This document shows, piece by piece, positions 1-5,170 of a stretch of DNA of 6,730 nucleotides; the stretch's first letter is position 1; each line of letters starts with the position of its first letter. The stretch is from Butyrivibrio sp. (GTDB lineage: Bacteria; Bacillota_A; Clostridia; Lachnospirales; Lachnospiraceae): NCBI GenBank assembly GCA_024690635.1, contig JAILOW010000148.1, positions 1 to 6,730 of the forward strand, in the 5' to 3' direction. Position numbers and translations under genes: made by a program. A model generated the notes under the pieces. The model was given only the letters and a program-made list of their open reading frames with translations. It had not been told where the DNA came from and ran no database searches.

Positions 1-162
1 ATCACGGCATCTGCCAGAAATGGCTATTGCTTCATCCCGCTTATCCTGATCCTTCCGCAGTTTCTGGGTATCACAGGAGTTGAGATGGCACAGGCCTGCG
101 CAGATGTACTGTCACTGTTTGTGGCTGTCCCCATGGCATGGTCGGAGCTTAGAAAGTTTTAG
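1..162 (+). CDS. C-terminal end of a MATE-family efflux transporter (partial)
   Basis: Frame 1 is open from the first base to a TAG at 160-162, giving the last 53 residues of a protein whose start lies outside the window. The tail carries a hydrophobic stretch (FIPLILILPQFLG, residues 11-23), a short amphipathic turn, then a second hydrophobic segment (ALSLF-like, about residues 37-48) and a short basic end (ELRKF). This 'R-x-G-x-x-x-I-P-L-I-L-I-L-P' pattern, followed by a final helix, is typical of the last two transmembrane helices of MATE (multidrug and toxin extrusion) Na+/H+ antiporters in Firmicutes. Such proteins export cationic drugs or metabolites across the cytoplasmic membrane. The assignment rests on this short tail only. 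Another polytopic transporter is possible. No convincing terminator follows the stop. Confidence 0.62.
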   Translation: MTASARNGYCFIPLILILPQFLGITGVEMAQACADVLSLFVAVPMAWSELRKF

Positions 163-517
163 CGAACGCCCTATTTACAAAAGTGGTTTTATTTTACAAG
201 CGTGAATTGGGGTTTTTCTTGTATTGGAAGTGATTGGGCATTGTGAGCTGAGGGGAATGTGAATTGAGTCCTCTCCGACGCAGAGCATTCTACAAGCTGG
301 TTGAGTCGGTAAAAAAGCCCAAAAACGTGACGCTATATCGATAAATGGCATGTTTGAGCACTTGGTTATCAGGATAGCGTTTGCGTTTCTTGAATTCTGT
401 ACGTTATTACGCAAATACTACCGACGCAAAGCCCCATAACAGACAAATGCGTCGGAAACGCCTTGCCAAAATCATCGAAATCTTGTAAGTCCGCAGCAGC
501 ATACCTAGCAGACCGAA
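163..517. other. Intergenic spacer without a convincing gene
   Basis: About 350 bases lie between the efflux-gene stop and the binding-protein remnant. No frame on either strand gives a protein with a recognisable family, a good ribosome-binding site or codon use like the neighbours. The open stretches on the minus strand here give Cys/Ser/Pro/His-rich translations typical of non-coding DNA. The spacer holds three copies of the 8-mer CCGACGCA (two direct, one inverted), a repeated GTGAATTG (202-209 and 259-266), a tandem GCGTTTGCGTTT (377-388), and a weak AT-rich dyad (TACAAG 195-200 with CTTGTA 218-223). The spacer ends at a truncated gene, so it may be the scar of a deletion or of a decayed mobile element. 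No transposase was recognised. Confidence 0.5.
275..455. repeat. CCGACGCA repeat set, including a hairpin at 421-455
   Basis: CCGACGCA occurs at 275-282 and 421-428. Its exact reverse complement TGCGTCGG is at 448-455. The direct copies extend to CCGACGCAGAGC (275-286) and CCGACGCAAAGC (421-432), matching at 11 of 12 bases. The 421-428 and 448-455 copies can form an 8-bp, GC-rich stem with a 19-base loop. No T-run follows the stem on either strand, so it is not an ordinary terminator. Possible explanations are a small interspersed repeat or the end of a decayed mobile element. No function can be assigned from one locus. Confidence 0.5.
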
Positions 518-819
518 ATGTCTGCAGAATCTTCTGATGAGACCAACGCAGGGGAGACCGCAGAGGCTCCTTCAGAGGATACATCTTCCGCTGACGGTGA
601 GAAGATTCTTCACACCGCAGCATCATTTGCTTATCCCAGCCTTGACGTACACAAGGAATATTACGGATGGTACACTTCCATCTACGGAATTTCAGAGGCT
701 CTTTTCAAACTCGACGAGGCCAAGAACTATCCCCAGATCTATGTTACCTGCCTGAAGCCATTGAGGGCATCTATGAAGGAAAGGGTGTTGCTTCGACATT
801 CACATATGTAAAGAGATAA
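518..819 (+). pseudogene. Remnant of a family 5 (nickel/peptide-type) ABC substrate-binding protein joined to an unrelated tail
   Basis: Frame 2 from ATG 518 gives an acidic Ser/Glu/Thr-rich linker (residues 1-28), like the linker after the lipid-anchored Cys of Firmicute binding proteins. It is followed by residues 29-67, which contain SLDVHKEYYGWYTSIYG and then ISEALFKLDE. This is the conserved start of SBP_bac_5 proteins of the nickel/peptide group. The signal peptide and lipobox are missing: frame 2 has a TAG at 506-508, just before the ATG, with no Shine-Dalgarno site. After about codon 67 the similarity stops and frame 2 ends at 811. In frame 1 the end of the segment reads LPEAIEGIYEGKGVASTFTY followed by V-K-R and a stop at 817-819. 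That looks like the genuine C-terminus of some other or later coding sequence, which I cannot identify. Intact family members have about 500 residues, so this is a doubly truncated, probably non-functional fusion scar left by an internal deletion. Confidence 0.65.
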
Positions 820-842
820 GGAACTTGCACCTTTGGGTTTTG

Positions 843-908
843 AGCCCCGGGGACGAAAGTTTTGGGACCATTTTTTGGTACTAAGACTTCCGCTCCCGGG
901 GCTTTTTT
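843..908 (+). terminator. Strong rho-independent terminator with a long structured hairpin
   Basis: AGCCCCGGG at 843-851 pairs perfectly with CCCGGGGCT at 895-903, and a run of six Ts (903-908) follows at once. The 43-base interior is not a simple loop. GAAAGTTTTGG (855-865) can pair with CTAAGACTTC (881-890) with one bulge and two G-U pairs, and ACCA (867-870) with TGGT (876-879). The whole 843-903 segment can therefore fold into one extended hairpin. On the minus strand no T-run follows the stem, so it acts rightward. It lies 24 bases after the remnant's last stop (819) and before the promoter of the hydrolase gene, separating the two units. Confidence 0.85.
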
Positions 909-964
909 ATGCGCCAAAAGGACGGTAAAAGGAATACTTATATCAGGCTATAAGGTTCATGTCT

Positions 965-993
965 TATACAAATCAGGTAAGTATATGGATAAT
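965..993 (+). promoter_or_regulatory. Candidate sigma-A promoter of the SGNH hydrolase gene
   Basis: TATACA (965-970, 4 of 6 matches to TTGACA) and GATAAT (988-993, 5 of 6 matches to TATAAT) are separated by exactly 17 bases. This would start transcription near position 1000 and give a leader of about 48 bases before ATG 1048. The upstream terminator at 843-908 makes an independent promoter here necessary. Its position is inferred from consensus matching only, and other AT-rich hexamers nearby are not excluded. Confidence 0.45.
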
Positions 994-1035
994 GGACCCA
1001 AGGAACGAAGTCATGGAACCGTCACGGTGAGTTTC

Positions 1036-1041
1036 GGAGGT
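1036..1041 (+). promoter_or_regulatory. Ribosome-binding site fixing the hydrolase start
   Basis: GGAGGT lies six bases before ATG 1048. The same frame is open upstream to an ATG at 862, but that one lies inside the terminator hairpin and has no Shine-Dalgarno site, so 1048 is the start. Confidence 0.85.
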
Positions 1042-1047
1042 AGCAAT

Positions 1048-1674
1048 ATGAAGCAGATATTAGCATTCGGTGATTCAAATACATGGGGCCTGGTGCCCGG
1101 TTCAAAGACAAAGGAGAGATATCCCTGGGGCGTTAGGTGGACAAGCCTTTTGCAGGAAAAATACAGAGATGTACACATCGCAGAAGAGGGCCTTTGCGGC
1201 AGGACCACAGTATTTGAGGATGAGCTTCGCCCCGGAAGAAAGGGAAGCGGATCCCTTGAGCCCCTTATCGAGAGCCAGTATCCCATCGACGGCGCCATAC
1301 TGATGCTTGGCACCAATGACTGCAAGACCTATTATCACGCTTCATCCTATGTGATAGGTAAGGGCATTGAGCGGTGCCTCGACATATTGGAGAAGTACGT
1401 GGCTCCGGAGAACATCCTTCTGATATCTCCCATGGAACTTGGAGAGGATGTCTGGAAGCCGGAAAAAGACCCGGAGTTTGGAACAAGGTCTGTGGAGACA
1501 AGCAGGGAACTTAAGAAAGTCTACAGAGATATCGCCAAGAAAAGAGGCACAAGATTCCTGGCTGCATCCGACTATGTGGCTCCCAGCAACGTAGACGATG
1601 AGCACATGGACGAGGCTGGACACAGGGCCTTTGCAGAGGTGGTGTATGGCGAACTGGAAGCGGTTATCGAATAA
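1048..1674 (+). CDS. SGNH/GDSL-family hydrolase, arylesterase/acyltransferase-like
   Basis: The 208-residue protein probably hydrolyses or transfers acyl groups on small esters. All four SGNH blocks are present. Block I is FGDSNTWG (residues 7-14), with nucleophile Ser10. Block II is EEGLCGRTT (46-54), with the oxyanion-hole Gly. Block III is MLGTNDCKTYY (86-96), with Asn90. Block V is DDEHMDEAGH (183-192), giving Asp183 and His186 as the acid/base pair. The spacing and local motifs (GDSxTWGxVP, RW, EEGLxxRTT, MLGTNDxKxYF) resemble the arylesterase-like group that includes the Mycobacterium smegmatis acyltransferase, and the length fits that group. There is no signal peptide or membrane helix, so it is predicted to be cytoplasmic. 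It stands alone between a terminator and the operon promoter. The natural substrate is unknown; a carbohydrate or xenobiotic ester are options. Confidence 0.88.
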   Translation: MKQILAFGDSNTWGLVPGSKTKERYPWGVRWTSLLQEKYRDVHIAEEGLCGRTTVFEDELRPGRKGSGSLEPLIESQYPIDGAILMLGTNDCKTYYHASSYVIGKGIERCLDILEKYVAPENILLISPMELGEDVWKPEKDPEFGTRSVETSRELKKVYRDIAKKRGTRFLAASDYVAPSNVDDEHMDEAGHRAFAEVVYGELEAVIE

Positions 1675-1677
1675 CCG
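1661..1677 (+). other. Perfect hairpin over the hydrolase stop codon
   Basis: CGGTTAT (1661-1667), loop CGA, ATAACCG (1671-1677) form a perfect 7-bp stem that contains the TAA stop (1672-1674). The sequence after it is AT-rich but has no T-run, so it is at best a weak terminator or an mRNA 3'-end stabiliser. It lies just upstream of the next promoter region. Confidence 0.45.
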
Positions 1678-1688
1678 GAAATTAAAGT

Positions 1689-1720
1689 TATAAGAAAATC
1701 TTATACCCACCGATAAGAAT
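1689..1720 (+). promoter_or_regulatory. LysR-type operator: ATAA-N7-TTAT dyad plus a half-site
   Basis: TATAAGA (1689-1695) and TCTTATA (1699-1705) form a perfect 7-bp inverted repeat around AAA. It contains ATAA-N7-TTAT and the LysR-family T-N11-A pattern (T1691, A1703). A further half-site, ATAAGAAT, lies at 1713-1720, 23 bases after the first arm and so on about the same face of the helix. The dyad centre (1697) is about 65 bases before the expected transcription start of the operon, the usual place of a LysR-type recognition site. ATAA-N7-TTAT is also the published box of Bacillus CcpC, a citrate-responsive LysR regulator. No regulator gene is in the window, and AT-rich dyads can arise by chance. 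Confidence 0.5.
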
Positions 1721-1727
1721 ACAGCGT

Positions 1728-1756
1728 TTTACAAAGGTATCACGCTAAAGCATAAT
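1728..1756 (+). promoter_or_regulatory. Sigma-A promoter of the reductase-transporter operon
   Basis: TTTACA (1728-1733) and CATAAT (1751-1756) each match the consensus at 5 of 6 bases and have the ideal 17-base spacing. Transcription should start near 1761-1764, giving a leader of about 28 bases with the Shine-Dalgarno site inside it. The -10 box overlaps an upstream in-frame ATG at 1755, which argues that this ATG is not the translation start. The LysR-type dyad lies directly upstream. Confidence 0.7.
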
Positions 1757-1777
1757 GGCTACTAACAAATTTGATTC

Positions 1778-1784
1778 GGGGAGG
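1778..1784 (+). promoter_or_regulatory. Ribosome-binding site fixing the flavin reductase start
   Basis: GGGGAGG lies six bases before ATG 1791. The family's conserved N-terminus (K-L-L-E-P-F-x-V-K-N) starts exactly there, so the 12 extra codons from 1755 are untranslated leader. Confidence 0.88.
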
Positions 1785-1790
1785 ACAAGG

Positions 1791-2858
1791 ATGAAACTGC
1801 TGGAACCGTTTAAGGTAAAGAACATTGAGTTTCAAAACAGAGTAGCGATCGCTCCCATGCATCCCTTCGGAGTATCAATTGGGGAGGGGGACAGCATAGG
1901 GGACGATATCCTGGAGTATTACAGGAAAAGACTTGAGACAAGACCCGGACTTCTTATCACTCAGGCCATGAGGGTTAAGGACAGGGATAACCTCCTGGGA
2001 GGTGTCGGACTTATCACCGACACACAGGCAAAGGGAGTAAGAAGACTTACGGATCTTGCACATGAGTATGACATCAAGGTTGTGGTACAGCTTGCGTTTC
2101 CGTCCAACGGTCACCACAGACATGACACCATCGATTTCTGGAGACAGGATGAACTTAAGGAGATCGAGGATGCATTTGTGGAAGCCGCAGCAAGAGCCAA
2201 AGCAGCAGGTGCAGACGGAGTAGAGCTCCACGGAGCAAATCTCTTTTTCCTCAATTTATTCTCATCACCCATTACCAATCACAGGATCGATGAGTTTGGA
2301 GGAGATGTTCACGGAAGACTCAGACTTGCAACCAACATCATCAAGAGGATACGGGAGGAAAACGGCGAGGACTTCCTTATCGATTACAGGATGGGATGGA
2401 ACAAGGATCTTGAAACGGATATAGAGACTGCCAAGGCACTTGAGGCAGCAGGTATAGATCTGATCCATATATCCTACGGAATAAGGGAATCAGACAGATA
2501 CATGCCTTACTATTATCCTTCATTTGTAAGCTTCCCGGGAACCACAAGACAGAAGCAGATAGGACCTGCGGACTTTGACTACAACGATGTGGTATACACC
2601 GGAGCAAAGATAAAAGAGAACGTCAGCATCCCGGTGATCCTGGTAGACGAGATCTGGTCACTGGAAAGAGGAGAGAAGCTCCTTGAGGAGAATGCAGGAG
2701 ATTTCATAGCTTTCGGAAGACCCTTCCTGGCAGATGAGAAGTTCTTGGAAAAGGGAAGAGAAAACCCTGAGTTTGACGGATGTTATAAGTGTAAGGACTG
2801 CGCGTGGTTTTACGATTACCACGATTGCCCCAAGGCAAAGCAGAGAGGATACGCTTAA
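1791..2858 (+). CDS. NADH:flavin oxidoreductase / Old Yellow Enzyme family reductase
   Basis: The 355-residue protein is a single FMN-binding TIM barrel of the family that reduces activated C=C bonds or similar electrophiles with NAD(P)H. Visible family features are the N-terminal LLEPFKVKNIEFQNRVAIAPM (3-23), a glutamine for FMN at Gln100, and the core VELHGANLFFLNLFSSP (144-160) followed by TNxRxDEFGG. That core gives His147 and Asn150, the substrate-binding pair. Arg200 (DYRMGW) and FGRPFLAD (308-315, Arg310 for FMN phosphate) are also present. Two deviations stand out: Phe152 replaces the usual proton-donating Tyr, and PVILVDEIW (281-289) replaces the usual glycine-containing phosphate loop. 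The end carries Cys331, 334, 337 and 346 (CX2CX2CX8C), reminiscent of the Fe-S cluster site of 2,4-dienoyl-CoA reductase, but the FAD/NADPH domains of that enzyme are absent. It is the first gene of the operon and presumably acts on the imported substrate or its product. Confidence 0.85.
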   Translation: MKLLEPFKVKNIEFQNRVAIAPMHPFGVSIGEGDSIGDDILEYYRKRLETRPGLLITQAMRVKDRDNLLGGVGLITDTQAKGVRRLTDLAHEYDIKVVVQLAFPSNGHHRHDTIDFWRQDELKEIEDAFVEAAARAKAAGADGVELHGANLFFLNLFSSPITNHRIDEFGGDVHGRLRLATNIIKRIREENGEDFLIDYRMGWNKDLETDIETAKALEAAGIDLIHISYGIRESDRYMPYYYPSFVSFPGTTRQKQIGPADFDYNDVVYTGAKIKENVSIPVILVDEIWSLERGEKLLEENAGDFIAFGRPFLADEKFLEKGRENPEFDGCYKCKDCAWFYDYHDCPKAKQRGYA

Positions 2859-2895
2859 CACATATAAACAAAGAGAAAGAAGAGGAGATAAGGAT

Positions 2896-3765
2896 ATGAA
2901 AAAAAATCTATTACAGAAAACAGTAGCAATCGGATTGGCACTTAGCACTTTGTTTGCAATGACAGCCTGCGGCGCTCAGGCAGAAAAAGCTGACGCAGCC
3001 GAAGGAAGCGGAGCAAAGAAGGTAACATTCGCCTATAGAAACACAGGAACATGGCCTATTTATGGCGAGGATGAAAACGGAAATCCCACAGGATACGACA
3101 TCGAGGTGCTCAAGGAAGTGGACAAGCTCCTTCCAGATTATGAATTTGAGTATGTTGGAACCAGCTACGATGATGCTTATATCGGAATGGAAGCAGGAAA
3201 CTACGATGCAGCCCTTACAAATGCCTTCTGGACAGAGGAAAGAGAGCAAAAGTACCTCATTTCAGAGCAGAACCTTGGTGCATCAGTACTGATCCTGGTA
3301 AAGACAGCTGAGAACGACGCTGTTAAGAACCTCACAGATCTTCACAACGCAGGACTTGAGCTGGCACCCCTCCTTGCAGGAAACGGAATGTACTATGTTG
3401 TTAAGCAGTACAACGATGATAACCCTGATGCTCAGGTTGAGATCAAGACAACAGACGATTCCACATATGTTGCAGGATCTGTAGAGGAAGTGGTTGCAGG
3501 TAAGTATGATGCGGCAATTTTCACAAAGCCGCAGTTCGAGGCATCTGTAATTGCAGAGGACGGTGACCTTCACGAGTACCTTGATAAGATTTCCTACTCA
3601 GAGTTTACACTTGCCAAGACCTATCCTATGTTCAGCAGAAATCTTGGTGAGGACTTCCTCAAGGCATACAACGATGCCCTGGTAGAAGTAGTAAAGAGTG
3701 GCAAGGCATCTGAGCTTTCAAATCAGTTCTTAGATTACGACATCTTCAACTACAAGTACGAATAA
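2896..3765 (+). CDS. Family 3 ABC transporter substrate-binding lipoprotein
   Basis: This 289-residue protein captures the ligand outside the cell for the adjacent permeases. Residues 1-24 are a lipoprotein signal peptide: basic start, hydrophobic core AIGLALSTLFAM, lipobox M-T-A-C with Cys25 as the lipidated residue. A short Ala/Glu/Gly linker leads to the SBP_bac_3 fold: KKVTFAYRNTGTWPIYGEDE, then NGNPTGYDIEVLKEV (61-75), the classic GxxxGxDxE segment. TEEREQ (113-118) places Arg116 where HisJ and GlnBP hold the ligand carboxylate. AGKYDAAIFTK (201-211) has Thr210 where those proteins have the Asp that binds the alpha-amino group, so the ligand may not be an ordinary alpha-amino acid. The start at 2896 has AGGAG at 2883-2887; the longer frame from 2734 would overlap the reductase gene and lacks the signal peptide. 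It lies 37 bases after the reductase. Confidence 0.9.
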   Translation: MKKNLLQKTVAIGLALSTLFAMTACGAQAEKADAAEGSGAKKVTFAYRNTGTWPIYGEDENGNPTGYDIEVLKEVDKLLPDYEFEYVGTSYDDAYIGMEAGNYDAALTNAFWTEEREQKYLISEQNLGASVLILVKTAENDAVKNLTDLHNAGLELAPLLAGNGMYYVVKQYNDDNPDAQVEIKTTDDSTYVAGSVEEVVAGKYDAAIFTKPQFEASVIAEDGDLHEYLDKISYSEFTLAKTYPMFSRNLGEDFLKAYNDALVEVVKSGKASELSNQFLDYDIFNYKYE

Positions 3766-3792
3766 TAATCCTTTGATAAAAAGAGAGTGCAT

Positions 3793-4488
3793 ATGAAAAC
3801 CTTTCGCTTTGAGAAAATACCGGAATTATTCCTGGAGATAATAAAAGCCTTTCCGGTAACAATTCAATACGTGCTTTTGGCTTTCATATTCGGAGTGTTC
3901 TTTGGAGGGCTTCTGGCTGCAGCCAAGCTGGGAAAAAATAAAGTGATAAAAGCCCTGGCTTTTGGATACACCACAGTTATGAGGTGTGTGCCCGCGGTAG
4001 TTCTTCTGTTTGTAGTCTACTACGGCCTTCCAAGGATCATACCTCTGGATACAAGCGGAAAAGTAAAGTTTGTGGTCATAACATTGACTCTTTTCACGGC
4101 AGGTTCAATGTCCGAGACCTTCAGATCCGCATACAATTCCATAGACAAGAGTCAGTTCGAAGCCTATAAGAGTATCGGAATGACCGGTCTTCAGGGATTT
4201 ATACACATCATACTTCCGCAGATGATAAGGATATCAATTCCCAATGTGAGCAACAGCATTCTTGCTCTTCTAAAGGAAGGAGCACTTGCCTATACCATCG
4301 GACTGTACGATCTTCTGGGCAAGGGCAATTACATAATAGGCAAACACCTGGGAGCATTTGTAATAGAGACCTATGTAACTCTCATGCTGATCTACTGGCC
4401 TATATCAGTGCTTATCACTATAGGAAGCAAAAAGGCAGAGTCGCTTTTGGACTTTGGCAGGACAGCTAAGGAGGTAAAAAATGCTTGA
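3793..4488 (+). CDS. HisM/HisQ-type ABC transporter permease, subunit 1
   Basis: This 231-residue membrane protein forms half of the import channel. Several hydrophobic helices are evident, near residues 22-45, 54-77, 93-105, 151-170 and 190-211. MRCVPAVVLLF (63-73) matches the family's R-x-x-P segment. The cytoplasmic EAA loop, E123-A-Y-K-S-I-G129 through ILPQ (140-143), is the site that contacts the ATPase. ATG 3793 is preferred, with a weak AAGAGAG five bases upstream; an in-frame GTG at 3787 is possible and adds two codons. The gene is 27 bases after the binding-protein gene, and no attenuating hairpin separates them. The weak ribosome site may lower permease synthesis relative to binding protein. 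The last codons overlap the start of the second permease. Confidence 0.92.
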   Translation: MKTFRFEKIPELFLEIIKAFPVTIQYVLLAFIFGVFFGGLLAAAKLGKNKVIKALAFGYTTVMRCVPAVVLLFVVYYGLPRIIPLDTSGKVKFVVITLTLFTAGSMSETFRSAYNSIDKSQFEAYKSIGMTGLQGFIHIILPQMIRISIPNVSNSILALLKEGALAYTIGLYDLLGKGNYIIGKHLGAFVIETYVTLMLIYWPISVLITIGSKKAESLLDFGRTAKEVKNA

Positions 4489-5170
4489 CTGGAAATTTAT
4501 AGGTAAAACAATTATCCAGTGCGCAGGCGGTATACCGGAAACCTTCATGCTGGTCGTTGTTTCACTTCTGATAGCAATACCCATTGCCTTTCTGATGGCA
4601 ATGGTCAATCTAAAGCCCCAAAGGATTCTCAGTAAAGTCCTTCAGGTATATATATCCTTTGTAAGGTCATTGCCTCTGATCCTTATCATCTATCTCTTTT
4701 ACCATCTGATCCCCCTTATGATAGCAAGCTTTGCCAAGGCAATAGGATCGGATATGGATATCTACGGTATCAGCGATATGGTGTACGGATACGTGATATT
4801 CGCATTTGTCACAATACCTATTTTGTCTGAGGTGTTCAGAGCAGGACTTCTGGCAATACCCACAACGCAGGTAGAGGCAGCCAAGAGTATAGGAATGACA
4901 GGATTTCAGTCAGCGGTGCACATCATACTGCCACAGGTTATAAAAAAGCAGCTCCCCGTGCTTTGCACATTCACAACCAATCTCATCAAGATGACCTCTC
5001 TGGCATTCTGTATGTCCATAAGAGAGATCACCGGAGAAGCGAGAGTTGCTGCAGCGGACAGCATCAGATATATAGAGTGCTATCTGGTCATATTCTTTAT
5101 GTACCTGATCATATGCGTACTGGTTGAGCAGATATTCAAGTTTTTTGAGAGGACAACGGCAACATGTTAG
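4481..5170 (+). CDS. HisM/HisQ-type ABC transporter permease, subunit 2
   Basis: This 229-residue membrane protein is the second half of a heterodimeric channel. Hydrophobic helices lie near residues 20-42, 52-80, 99-119, 158-177 and 197-217. VRSLPLILIIYLFY (61-74) is the R-x-x-P segment. The EAA loop runs from E132-A-A-K-S-I-G138 to ILPQ (149-152). It is nearly the same as in subunit 1 (shared KSIGMTG, then HIILPQ), as expected for two subunits docking on one ATPase. The start overlaps the previous stop by 8 bases and is preceded by TAAGGAGGT (4467-4475), six bases away, a very strong ribosome site. Its own stop overlaps the ATPase start by 7 bases, so all three are translationally coupled. 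Confidence 0.93.
   Translation: MLDWKFIGKTIIQCAGGIPETFMLVVVSLLIAIPIAFLMAMVNLKPQRILSKVLQVYISFVRSLPLILIIYLFYHLIPLMIASFAKAIGSDMDIYGISDMVYGYVIFAFVTIPILSEVFRAGLLAIPTTQVEAAKSIGMTGFQSAVHIILPQVIKKQLPVLCTFTTNLIKMTSLAFCMSIREITGEARVAAADSIRYIECYLVIFFMYLIICVLVEQIFKFFERTTATC

Noticed and set aside
195..223. TACAAG/CTTGTA dyad after the efflux gene as a terminator
   Set aside because: Only six mostly A/T pairs with a 17-base loop and no T-run directly after the second arm.
175..626. Overlapping minus-strand open frames in the spacer
   Set aside because: The translations are rich in Cys, Ser, Pro and His, have no family resemblance and no good ribosome sites, and one crosses into the binding-protein remnant.
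954..1020. GGTTCATG (954-961) with CATGGAACC (1012-1020) as a riboswitch or attenuator in the hydrolase leader
   Set aside because: One short bulged pairing across 50 bases, no alternative pairing with a terminator, and the first arm lies upstream of the candidate promoter. It matches no riboswitch I know.
862..1047. Sixty-two-codon N-terminal extension of the hydrolase frame
   Set aside because: It begins inside the terminator hairpin, crosses the candidate promoter, has no ribosome site and no resemblance to the family. The GGAGGT-preceded ATG at 1048 matches the family N-terminus.
1661..1677. Hairpin at the hydrolase stop as an intrinsic terminator
   Set aside because: The stem is perfect, but no T-run follows. 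It is listed as a structure only.
1755..1790. Upstream ATG of the flavin reductase frame
   Set aside because: The ATG overlaps the -10 box at 1751-1756 and would precede the transcription start. The strong GGGGAGG and the family N-terminus point to 1791.
2734..2895. Longer N-terminus for the binding protein
   Set aside because: It would overlap the reductase gene by about 125 bases and bury the lipoprotein signal peptide. AGGAG precedes ATG 2896.
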